This document shows positions 9,443 to 17,859 of a stretch of DNA of 22,176 bases, one piece after another. The stretch comes from Isotricha intestinalis (taxonomy: Eukaryota > Ciliophora > Litostomatea > Vestibuliferida > Isotrichidae): NCBI GenBank assembly GCA_023807065.1, contig JAJJLU010000706.1:1-22176 (forward strand). The letters are read 5' to 3'. Numbering within the stretch: position 1 is the stretch's first letter; the number at the start of each line of letters is the position of its first letter. Both the position numbers and the translations under genes were made by a program. Under the pieces are notes generated by a model that did not search any database, was not told the origin of the DNA, and saw only the letters and a program-made list of their open reading frames with translations.

Positions 9443-9706
9443 TTATAACTTAATAATCATTTCAAAAAAATCTTTTAAACAATCAAAATCATTTATTGAT
9501 TTTTCTTGTAAAGAAATGATAAAGCTTTGCTTTAAATGTATTTTATCAAATATTATTTGATTCACTCCAAAATATTTAAATAATCTTAATTTAAAAATTT
9601 TTTTTTTATTGGAAGTTAAGTAAAATTCTAGAATCCTATTATTATATGAAATAATATTAAATCCATCTTTTTCAGAATATAAGTGTTCTTTAATAAATTT
9701 TTCATT
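9443..9706 (-). pseudogene. Orphan 87-codon open stretch without a start codon (gene remnant or 3' exon)
   Basis: On the minus strand, 87 codons run without a stop from just after a TGA to TAA at 9443-9445. The composition is protein-like (for example ISYNNRILEFYLTS and LRLFKYFGVNQIIFDK), and such length is unlikely by chance in DNA this A/T-rich. There is no ATG near its beginning; the only Met is close to the end. It lies downstream of the CEP164-like pseudokinase, separated by the 30-bp repeat array. It could be the severed 3' end of that gene, a last exon, or the relic of another gene. I do not recognise the family. Confidence 0.55.
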
Positions 9707-9730
9707 TCAAACAATTAAAATAAATAAAAA

Positions 9731-9950
9731 TTACCGTCAATATATTTATAATTAATATTCTTACAGACTAAAATTTATTATTAATGTGTCTTACTAACTA
9801 TTTTATATTATTTTATATTATATTTATATCTTTACAGACTATTTATTAACTATTGATTTCTTACTCACTTCCATTTTTTATTTATATATCTTACCGACTT
9901 TTTATACATTATATTTATTTTACTTACTATTTATTATTTATAATCTTACA
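9731..9950. repeat. Degenerate ~30-bp tandem repeat (about 8 units)
   Basis: The word TTAC recurs at 9731, 9761, 9791, 9832, 9861, 9891, 9924 and 9946, giving spacings of 30, 30, 41, 29, 30, 33 and 22 bp. Five of the seven intervals are within 3 bp of 30. Most units read TCTTAC(A/C)GACT followed by an A/T tail ending in TTTATATC or similar. The one long unit contains a 10-bp internal duplication (TTTTATATTA twice, 9801-9820), which explains its extra length. The final unit overlaps the stop codon of the pseudokinase gene. On the gene's sense strand each unit reads GTAAGA or GTAAGT, like a 5' splice site. Confidence 0.75.
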
Positions 9951-11565
9951 ATACAATTTCTATTATCTCATTTTCTTCATACTCTTTTAGTCCTCTTAAA
10001 TTTATTATATTGAAATTTTCAACTTCTTTTAACTTATCTTTTATTGTTTCTAAACTTTTAATATAAAAATTTTTGAAATTATTGTTTTCATCATTTTTAT
10101 ATATCAAAGTATTATCTTTGATATTTTTAATTTGATTAAAAAATAAAATCATTTCTTCTTTGATTTTATTAATTTTGCTTATATTTGTTTCTAAATCATT
10201 AATCAAATTTTGAGTTTTATTTATTTCTTCTTCACTCATTCCTATTTCAGAGATTGAAATAATATTATGATTTAAATGATTTTTATGGCAATCTTCACAT
10301 ATATTATTTTTACAAGTAACACAATAATCAGAAATATTTTTTGAGTGAATTTTACAATAAAAATTATATTCAGGATTTTTTATATTATCTTCTATTTTAA
10401 AAAATAAATGATCATAATATTCTTCCCATGATATCCTTTCATCTAGATCATTGCATATCATTCTTTTTAATAAATCATTTAAATATTTATTATTAGTTTC
10501 TTTTAATTGTTTATTAGATTCAATATTTTTGATTAATTGATAATCTCTTTTTCCTTCATAAGGATATTCTTTAAATAAAAGATAATAAATTATTATTCCT
10601 AAGCTCCATAAATCGCTTTTATTATTTATTTTTCCTTCTTTCATAATTTCAGGAGGTTCCGACAAACAAATTTGCGTTTTAGTTTTTGATGAATCATAAT
10701 CATTATTATAATCATTTAAACCAGATAATTTAATTGAAATTTTATTTATTTTATTCAATGATATAAATATATTTGATAATCTTAAGTTTTGATATATTAT
10801 TTTATTTTCATTGATTTTTTTTAATATCTTATTAAGTTGAATTAAAATATCTTTAACTTCTTCAATTGATAATCCTTCTTTTCTTAATTTCATATATTCT
10901 TCTAAATTTAATATACAAAATTCCATAATAATATAAAAATAGTATTTTGTATCAATTGTTTCAATAATAGAAATATTATTCTCTGTATTTAATAATTTCA
11001 TTTTTTTGATTTGAGATAAAAATTCTTTTTCTATTGGAAATTTTATTTTTAATATTTCTTTAATACAAACATAATTCCCTGTTTCTTTATTTCTTCCTTT
11101 GTATATATCTCCATAAATTCCTGAATGAATCTTGATAATTTTTTCATATTTATTTATATTATTTTTATTTTTAATTTCATTATTTTTCTTGGGTTTTAAT
11201 TTCAATTCCTCAGATTCTTTTTTTTTTATATATTGTTCTTTAAATTGCATAATTTCGCTTTTAGCTTTTTCTTCAATATCAGTAGATAAATGAATTTCAT
11301 TTGTATTTAAGTCAACATATAATAATTGATTATCTACTTTAGTAAAGGCTCTTATCCAATCAGAAGGAATTTCTATTTTTAAATATGAATATGCTATTTT
11401 CAATAAATCCTCTGGATCATTATCTTTATCAAAACCTAATTGTTCTGCATATGCTATGATTTGTTCTTGTGTTGGTTCCCAGTTTTTTGGATCATTTATT
11501 AGCCATAAATCTTTAGGATCAATAAGCTGCTCTTCTTCTTCTTCTTCTTCTTCTTCTTTATTCAT
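9946..11565 (-). CDS. CEP164-like domain / pseudokinase / B-box fusion protein
   Basis: A 539-residue protein with three parts. Residues about 18-112 resemble the N-terminal region of the centriolar appendage protein CEP164: W-x-P-T-x-E-Q-I-x-x-Y-A-x-x-L-G-F-D, a DLLKIAYSYL helix, then PSDW and a degenerate WW-like hairpin with YVDLNTNEIH. Residues 141-390 are a protein kinase fold: glycine loop SGIYGDIYKG, Lys169 in CIKE, and an intact SDLWSLG. The catalytic HRD is YQN (258-260), its following Lys is Arg262, and DFG is SGL (281-283), so it is almost certainly a pseudokinase. Residues 404-433 form a B-box zinc finger (C404, H407, C415, C418, C423, C426, H430, H433), followed by a likely coiled coil. 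An acidic run of nine Glu lies at the start. A scaffolding role at basal bodies is inferred. Confidence 0.8.
   Translation of the reverse strand: MNKEEEEEEEEEQLIDPKDLWLINDPKNWEPTQEQIIAYAEQLGFDKDNDPEDLLKIAYSYLKIEIPSDWIRAFTKVDNQLLYVDLNTNEIHLSTDIEEKAKSEIMQFKEQYIKKKESEELKLKPKKNNEIKNKNNINKYEKIIKIHSGIYGDIYKGRNKETGNYVCIKEILKIKFPIEKEFLSQIKKMKLLNTENNISIIETIDTKYYFYIIMEFCILNLEEYMKLRKEGLSIEEVKDILIQLNKILKKINENKIIYQNLRLSNIFISLNKINKISIKLSGLNDYNNDYDSSKTKTQICLSEPPEIMKEGKINNKSDLWSLGIIIYYLLFKEYPYEGKRDYQLIKNIESNKQLKETNNKYLNDLLKRMICNDLDERISWEEYYDHLFFKIEDNIKNPEYNFYCKIHSKNISDYCVTCKNNICEDCHKNHLNHNIISISEIGMSEEEINKTQNLINDLETNISKINKIKEEMILFFNQIKNIKDNTLIYKNDENNNFKNFYIKSLETIKDKLKEVENFNIINLRGLKEYEENEIIEIVL
11523..11562 (-). 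repeat. GAA/GAG trinucleotide run encoding a Glu tract
   Basis: On the plus strand this is a run of CTT/TTC triplets, giving nine consecutive Glu codons (nearly all GAA/GAG) right after Met-Asn-Lys of the pseudokinase protein. Length variation here would change the acidic head without shifting frame. Confidence 0.8.
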
Positions 11566-11884
11566 TATAAATTATTTTTTTTTTTCATAAATTTTCCTTT
11601 TTTTATTGAAATTCCTTTTTTCCTTTATATTATGAAAAAATATTTATTTTGCAAAAATAAAATTTGATGATAATAAAACAATATTAATATGAAAAGAAAA
11701 TCTTCACAAAGAAATATTTTTTAAAATCATTAAAAAAATTTTGATTATATAATTCTATTTAATTTAATATTTTATTTTTTATATTCATATTTTTAATTGA
11801 ACTAATTTCTAATGACAATTTTTATTCAATCGTTTAAATGTAAAATATTTTAGATATATTTTGAGAATCTCTTCAAAGATATAT
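11566..11884. promoter_or_regulatory. 5' flank of the CEP164-like pseudokinase gene
   Basis: About 320 bp upstream of the minus-strand start. It is T-rich next to the ATG (A-rich on the sense strand), like other starts in this window. No discrete promoter element can be distinguished in such A/T-rich DNA. It grades into the decayed coding region beyond 11885. Confidence 0.35.
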
Positions 11885-12425
11885 AGTATCAAGTATTTAA
11901 TTGAATAAAAATTATTCTCAAAATAATCTTTTCAAATTAAATGAAATAATTATTTTTGATTTCTTCCAAATTTTTTCAATTTTTTCCCTGAATTTTGAAT
12001 CACAATTTTTAATTTTTGAAAAAATAAGAAGAAAAAAATTATTTAATAGGTATTTATTTTTCGAATATTATCTCATGAATTAAATTTTTCAAAATTAATT
12101 TTTAAATTATCATTATTTATTGATTAGATACAATTCTTATGATAGAAATTGGTTTTTCTCTTTTTAAAATAAATATCTATTCCATTTTTGTTTACAGCAA
12201 CAATTTTTATTAAAAATTTTTCAAATTTTTCTTTATAAAACATATTTTAGAATCTATAGATTTACCTTTTTAAATTGAATTTTAAGAATTATTTCTTTGT
12301 TTTTTTTATGAAAAGGGTTTTTTTTAATTTAAATATCCCCTTTATTATTTCTAGAAAAAAGGGTATTTGGAGATTGATTCATATTAGAATAATGAGTATA
12401 AACTATATTATAATTACAATTTGTA
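11885..12425 (-). pseudogene. Decayed minus-strand coding region, family not recognised
   Basis: Minus-strand frames give protein-like pieces joined by frame changes and interrupted by stops: SNMNQSPNTLFSRNNKGD then a stop (from about 12385), NPFHKKNKEIILKIQFKKVN, then, after a shift, KFLIKIVAVNKNGIDIYFKK (around 12190), and finally NCDSKFREKIEKIWKKSK (around 11960). The order and strand are consistent over about 500 bp. The segment with NGIDIYF faintly recalls the strand and turn seen in some von Willebrand A-type domains, but that is too weak to assign. The plus-strand frames here, of 60 and 68 codons, are composed almost wholly of Phe, Ile, Leu, Asn and Tyr and look like shadows. Confidence 0.5.
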
Positions 12426-12707
12426 ATTTTATTTTTTTTATAATAAGATTATATAAAATTGTGAATTTTTTTATGATTTAATGAAAATTAAAGGTTTTTT
12501 ACTTAATCCATATATTTAAAAAGAGATTCATTAAACTTAGACATTTTTATTTATCGAACTAAATTCCTCTAATATAAAACATTTATTATTTGATTTAAAT
12601 TTAAATTTTAAAATCAAATATATAAAAAGAAATGCTAAAACTACTTTATATCAATTTATAATATAATTATAAAAAGAAATATAAATTAATAGAAATTTAA
12701 TAAAAAA

Positions 12708-13754
12708 ATGGATTTAAACCACCAAAAAACGAATGAACAATTTCATTTAAATTATAATTATAAATTATACAAAAATAAAAAAATAGGTAATGGAGCTTTT
12801 GGAAAAGTATATCTTGGTTTGAATACAGAAAATAAAAAATATATAGCAATAAAAATGGAAAATTGTGATAATGATAATATAAATAATTCTCAATTAAAAA
12901 ATGAATATAATATGCTAAAATATTTACAAGGAATAGAAGGAATTCCTCAAGTTTACTTATATAAAAATATTAAAAATTTAAATTTCTTATTAATGGAATT
13001 ATTAGGTTCAAATTTAAAATTCTTATTAAAAAAATGTAACAATCATTTCTCAATAAAAACAATAATAAATTTAGGTATTCAAATGTTAGAAAGAATAGAA
13101 GAAATTCATAAAAGACATGTAATTCATAGAGATATCAAACCAGAAAATTTTGTAATGGGTTTAAAAGAGAATAATAATATTTTATATTTAATTGATTTTG
13201 GTTTAAGTAAAAGATTTAGAAATCCAAAAACAGGAGAACATATAAAATATAAAGATGGTAAAAAATTAGTTGGAACTGCTAAATTTTCTTCAATTTATAC
13301 TCATTTAGGAATTGAACAAAGTAGAAGAGATGATTTAGAAGGAATTTTTTATACTTTAATTTATTTATTTAAAGGAAATTTACCTTGGGAAAATTTAAAA
13401 GCTAAAAATAAAGAAGAAAAATATCAAAAAATTTTATCCAAAAAAATTAATTATGATATTGAACAATTATGCCAAAATTTACCTAATTTTTTCCCAAATA
13501 TTTTATTATATGTAAGGTCTTTACAATTTGAAGAAATTCCAAATTATGATTATTTGAAAGGTTTTTTTATTCAAGAATATAATTGTAAATGTAAATTAAT
13601 GGATTTGAATTTTGACTGGATTGAAAAAAATAAATTTATTAATGAAAATTCAAGCTCTTTAAATGATAAACAATCTAAAAACCAAAATATTTCAAATTTG
13701 AAAAAATTAAGAGCTAATATTATTAATGATTTAAAAGTTAATCTAAAGGAATAA
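12708..13754 (+). CDS. Casein kinase 1 family Ser/Thr protein kinase
   Basis: A 348-residue protein with a complete, apparently active kinase domain (about residues 17-290). It has glycine loop GNGAFG (27-32), Lys49 in AIKME, HRDIKPENF with Asp142, and DFG at 163-165. The CK1-specific stretch GTAKFSSIYTHLGIEQSRRDDLE begins near 189 (shown in part as THLGIEQSRRDDLE, 198-211) and replaces the usual APE motif. The C-terminal tail is short and Asn/Lys/Ser-rich. CK1 enzymes phosphorylate acidic or primed sites and act in many pathways; ciliates carry large CK1 families, so the specific role is open. The CK1 signature argues against the tau-tubulin kinase branch. It lies between two decayed coding regions. 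Confidence 0.92.
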   Translation: MDLNHQKTNEQFHLNYNYKLYKNKKIGNGAFGKVYLGLNTENKKYIAIKMENCDNDNINNSQLKNEYNMLKYLQGIEGIPQVYLYKNIKNLNFLLMELLGSNLKFLLKKCNNHFSIKTIINLGIQMLERIEEIHKRHVIHRDIKPENFVMGLKENNNILYLIDFGLSKRFRNPKTGEHIKYKDGKKLVGTAKFSSIYTHLGIEQSRRDDLEGIFYTLIYLFKGNLPWENLKAKNKEEKYQKILSKKINYDIEQLCQNLPNFFPNILLYVRSLQFEEIPNYDYLKGFFIQEYNCKCKLMDLNFDWIEKNKFINENSSSLNDKQSKNQNISNLKKLRANIINDLKVNLKE

Positions 13755-14119
13755 TTTTTTATGTTGAGTTAAAATTATTAAAAATATATATATATAGGTT
13801 TTATTATATAGTTATGGAAATCTTTTTTCCTAATTTGATGATAAGGAAAAATTATTTTTTTATTATTGTAAATAATAAATGAATAATGTTTTGTAATTAT
13901 AGGGAAAATGTTATATATATTAAATAAATTTTACTTAATTATATTGATGGTTAAAAATAAAATAAAATTTATTATATAATGATGATGTGTGAATGAATTG
14001 AATATAATTTAAAAAAATTATGTATAATCCTTATATATAAAGTTTTTGATAATATTCATAAAATTTATTTTCTAAAATTCATTATAAATCATATTATGAT
14101 TAAAAATTCATTTTCCTTG
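13755..14119. other. 3' flank of the CK1 gene, no gene seen
   Basis: About 365 bp of A/T-rich DNA with frequent stops in all frames and a short TA-alternating patch near 13780. No gene, repeat array or RNA structure is recognisable. Confidence 0.45.
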
Positions 14120-15290
14120 ATAAAATTTACCTAAAAAATGATATTCCAAATATCATTTGGTTTTTTATTATTATTATTGCCTTTCATTATTTTTGTTTTT
14201 ATTATCATCATCATCTTTAATTCTAAAAATCCTAAATTAAGAATATAATCTTGATAAGAATGACCAAAACATTAATTTTCTATTCAATAATAGAACAAAA
14301 AGACTTTCTTTTAAATTTTCAAAATCAACTTCTTTATTATTTGTTTTTTTTACAATAACTTATTGTAAACTTTGAAAAAAAAGTTTTCTAAAAAGAATAT
14401 TCTTAATATTCAATTTTAAAAATTATCTTTAATTTTATTTAAATAAAAATATAACAAAATTCTAAGTATCATATTTACTCCCTTTATCAGAAAAACATTA
14501 ATTTATTATTTCTTTTTATGATACTACAATAAATTCTATAAAACAAAACATCTTTTAATTTAATTTTAGAATTCTTTAAACTTCATTCTTCAAACTTCTT
14601 CTAAAAGTATTTTTTATTACCATCAAATAAAGGAAAATCACAATTAACATAACCATTATCTATTTCAAACATTGCAGAAATAGTATTATTATATTCTAAA
14701 TACTTTTTAAATTTCAATTATAAATTATTTACATTTTAACATCTATAAAAAAAGACTTAAATATTGATAAAGAATAAAATTGCATTGATCCTTAACATTA
14801 CATTAAAGGATTTTCTATATTTTCAATATATCTGAACTTCATGTAATTTATTAATTATCATTTGAAATATTTAAGATTCATTAAATGATAGATTTATATA
14901 TGTTATATAATTATTTGATAACTTTCAATCATAAAATGAATTATTTTTTGAAAGAATTTTTTTACTTTGTTTTACTGAATTTTTGTCTACATATTTTATC
15001 CAATTTTAATCTTATTCTTCCTCATTTATTATATCACCATTTAAATTTCTGTTTTTCTATTTCTTTAAGATTTTCCATGTTCTTTTTATTTGGTTCTTTT
15101 TTTTATTATTTTTTTAAAGTAAGAAAGAATTAAATTATTTATTATAAAGGAATTTAGAATAATTTTATTTCATTTAATAAAAAAACTTGAATCAAAATAT
15201 TTATTTGATTTTGTTTGACATTCATGATTTGAATTTAAAGTGAAATTTCTTCATTTTATTTATTAAATAAGTTTCAAAAAAAAAGATTTT
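14120..15290 (-). pseudogene. Large decayed minus-strand coding region, family not recognised
   Basis: Over about 1.1 kb the minus strand yields ordered protein-like fragments broken by many stops and frame changes: HECQTKSNKYFDSSFLLNEI (about 15230-15150), NWIKYVDKNSVKQSKKILSK (about 14990), LSNNYITYINLSFNES, SMQFYSLSIFKSFFIDVKM (about 14780), NNTISAMFEIDNGYVNCDFP (about 14690-14630), FSDKGSKYDT (about 14475), and VDFENLKESLFVLLLNRK (about 14325). An acidic DDDDNKNKNNER piece is near the 3' end. These have balanced amino-acid composition unlike the opposite strand. It may be one dead gene or two adjacent ones. The 82-codon plus-strand frame at 14885-15133 is highly hydrophobic, lies opposite this remnant and is judged a shadow. 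Confidence 0.55.
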
Positions 15291-15453
15291 TTTTAAAATG
15301 ATTTTTTTAATTTAAAAATCAAATAAATCATCAGTATCATTTTTCCAAATTTACTTTTATTATTCATGTATGATTGAAAATGATAATAATATTTTATAAC
15401 AAATTTCATATTGTTTTACATTTTATGTTTTTAGATTAAGATTTAATAAAAAA

Positions 15454-16362
15454 ATGTCATCATTAATTAAAAAAAATAATAATCAATTTTTACTTATGAA
15501 AAATTCTTTTGATGAATTCATTAAAAAAGCTCTTAGTGTAATATTGGAAGTTAGAGATAAGAATTATAACTCAAATTATTTTAATTGTAGTTCTAATAGT
15601 GATATTATAAATAATAAAAATTCTTTTTCATTTTCTTTAGATGATTCTTTTAATTCTAATTTTAGTAATAATTCAACTACAATATTATATATTTTAGAAA
15701 TTTATTATGTTTCAAAAGAAGAAAAAATTCTATGTGAAAAATGGACTTTTCAATTTGATTCTAATTTTTTTTCTGAAAGTAAAAATTCAACTTTTAAATT
15801 AAATACTTTATTAAGATCTGTTTATTGTATTTCAAGAATGAATCCTTCTTATAATCTTTTTTTTGATGACAATAATACTTTTGAATATAAATTAGTTGGT
15901 AATAGAAAACAAAAATTTTTTAATGACTCTAAAGTTAAGGTTAATATTATAAATATTCAAAATTTATCAGTAGAATTTATTAATAAAAAAGATATTAAAA
16001 AATTAGAAGAAGAACATTTTCAAAAGAAACATAATGGATTTGTTTTAATTAAAATTCCAATAAATAATAAGACTAATAATAGACTTTCATTAAATAATAA
16101 TATGATATATCACAAAAGAAAAAAAAGATTATTTAGTTTTGAAGGAAAAGAAAATGAAAATATTTCTGACATAACAAATAATAATAAGAATAATAATAAT
16201 TCTTTTCAAAGTGATTTAAATGAAATTAAAAATATATTGTCTTTAAAAAACAAAAGCAATGAAAGTTCTATGAAAAAATTAAATACAATGGATTCTTCTA
16301 ATAATTTAGATGAATCTTATAAATTAGAATTTGAAATATTAGAAAATGAAAATGATTTTTAA
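15454..16362 (+). CDS. ATG13-like autophagy protein (HORMA-type N-terminal domain)
   Basis: A 302-residue protein. Residues about 15-175 resemble the HORMA domain of ATG13: an N-terminal helix (FDEFIKKALSVILEVRD), a strand followed by EKWTFQFD (94-102), matching the 'E-x-W' region, and the signature LLRSVYCISRMNPSYNL (119-135), which parallels the LLRSLY...R-LPAY motif of ATG13. The rest is a disordered Ser/Asn-rich tail, as in ATG13 where it contacts the ATG1 kinase. ATG13 is the regulatory subunit of the ATG1/ULK complex that starts autophagosome formation. The family is about 450-700 residues in yeast and animals, so this is short. It is convergent, with 272 bp between, with a probable autophagy receptor gene. 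The start ATG follows an A-rich leader. Confidence 0.6.
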   Translation: MSSLIKKNNNQFLLMKNSFDEFIKKALSVILEVRDKNYNSNYFNCSSNSDIINNKNSFSFSLDDSFNSNFSNNSTTILYILEIYYVSKEEKILCEKWTFQFDSNFFSESKNSTFKLNTLLRSVYCISRMNPSYNLFFDDNNTFEYKLVGNRKQKFFNDSKVKVNIINIQNLSVEFINKKDIKKLEEEHFQKKHNGFVLIKIPINNKTNNRLSLNNNMIYHKRKKRLFSFEGKENENISDITNNNKNNNNSFQSDLNEIKNILSLKNKSNESSMKKLNTMDSSNNLDESYKLEFEILENENDF

Positions 16363-16634
16363 AATTAACTTTTAATTTTTTTATTTTGAAAAAAAATATT
16401 TTGTTGTTGTAAATAGTTTATATAGATTTATAATAATCAAGTAAGTGAATTTACAAAAAAAAAACGGCATTTTAATATAATAAACAATTAATTTATTTGT
16501 ATTAATATAATATAAATAATTATTAATGTTACATATTAAATTATAAATAAACATTTTAAATTAAAAAAAATGAATAATTTTAAACTCTAATTATCATATA
16601 AAAAAATTATATTATAAAAAAAAAAACATGAAAA

Positions 16635-17717
16635 TTAAATTTTAAATTTATTTTCATTATTTCCATCATCAATTTTTTTGGAATTTAATTCCTCAATAGT
16701 TTTATCTCTATCCCAATCATTATTTTTCATCATATGGACAATGACAGAAGGATGTTCTCTACTAATATGTTTTTCAACAATATATTTTAAATCTTCTTTA
16801 ACTTTCTTATTTAAAACCATAATATCAGGATATTCTTCAAAGAAAATATTTAATTCTTCTTCTTCTTCATCTTCATTAACTTCAATACAAAAATCTAAAG
16901 TATTACATTCTAATTTAATATCAGAACCACAATACATTTCTAATTGGAAATTATATAATTTACAAATATCATTTGTTTCTACTAAAATAGTAGTTTCAAT
17001 TTGCTCTTTTTTATTTATTATTTGATCAACTTCTTTATTATTAACAAGTAAATCTCTTGAATTTCTACTTATTAATAAAAATTTATTTTTCCCAGCTTCA
17101 ATAATATCTTTACTTAAATTTTCAATATAAATTGGAATTTCCATTTTTTTATTTTTCCTCATTGTAAATTTAGTACTTATAGTAGACATTTTAATTTTAT
17201 AACCTTCATCAAATAAACCAAAGAAAGATTTTTTCTTAGTTTTTTTTCCAAGCATATCTAAAACAATTTTATTATATTTATGTAAAAAAACATAAATATC
17301 ATATAAAGAAGAAATTTGATTCATTTTACATTTCATAACAGGATGATTATGTTCTTCTTCACAATTTTCACATAAAATACAATTTTTACAAACAAGACAA
17401 ACAAATTTATTATAATATATTTTTTTAGAACAAATAGAACAAACATCATCAAAAATTGCATCTAAAGGTTTTTTAACATGATCAGAATCAATATCTACAA
17501 AATCTAAGTTTGTATCTTCTATTCTAACTATATTTTGCTTATTTTGAAGTTGAGATGGACGAGAACTTATTATCATTGATCTATTTATTGGAATTTCAGA
17601 ATTTAAAACTGCTTGACTTATTTTAAACTGTTCTTCTATTTCTTTTAAAAGCTCTTCACTTGATTTACGTACTGGAAATTGATTTTGAGATTTTGAAACA
17701 TCTTCTTTTTTTTCCAT
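16635..17717 (-). CDS. NBR1-like protein: ZZ zinc finger, FW-like domain, C-terminal UBA-like region
   Basis: A 360-residue protein. After a disordered head, residues 88-126 form a ZZ-type zinc finger: C93-x2-C96, C107-x2-C110, C116-x2-C119, then H123-x-H125. Residues about 185-280 are beta-rich (EIPIYIENLSKDIIEAG and following) and sit where NBR1-type proteins have the FW domain, but the tryptophans that name that domain are absent. An acidic run (DEEEEEEL) is followed by about 305-347, a three-helix segment with PSVIVHMMKNNDWDRDKTIEEL that looks like a UBA domain binding ubiquitin. ZZ plus UBA is the layout of NBR1/p62 selective-autophagy receptors. The PB1 domain usual at their N-terminus is not seen. 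The link is supported by the neighbouring ATG13-like gene. Confidence 0.6.
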   Translation of the reverse strand: MEKKEDVSKSQNQFPVRKSSEELLKEIEEQFKISQAVLNSEIPINRSMIISSRPSQLQNKQNIVRIEDTNLDFVDIDSDHVKKPLDAIFDDVCSICSKKIYYNKFVCLVCKNCILCENCEEEHNHPVMKCKMNQISSLYDIYVFLHKYNKIVLDMLGKKTKKKSFFGLFDEGYKIKMSTISTKFTMRKNKKMEIPIYIENLSKDIIEAGKNKFLLISRNSRDLLVNNKEVDQIINKKEQIETTILVETNDICKLYNFQLEMYCGSDIKLECNTLDFCIEVNEDEEEEELNIFFEEYPDIMVLNKKVKEDLKYIVEKHISREHPSVIVHMMKNNDWDRDKTIEELNSKKIDDGNNENKFKI

Positions 17718-17859
17718 TTTTTTAATGTTTATTTTTTATTTTATTGTTTTTATTGATTTTTTTAAATTTTATAATTTTATTTTTAAAATTCTTGTTTTTA
17801 ATTATTAAAGAATATCAAATGAATTTAATTTTTAATTAAAGACATTAATTTTAATATTT

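Noticed and set aside
9731..9950. CRISPR-like reading of the 30-bp array
   Set aside because: Units are contiguous and degenerate with only a short shared core, without unique spacers; this is a minisatellite in a eukaryotic context.
11901..12481. Two plus-strand frames of 60 and 68 codons
   Set aside because: Same T-rich composition; opposite a decayed minus-strand coding region; no motif or upstream context.
14885..15133. 82-codon plus-strand frame, hydrophobic
   Set aside because: Made almost entirely of Phe, Leu, Tyr, Asn and Ile, as expected from T-rich DNA, and lies opposite minus-strand fragments of normal composition.
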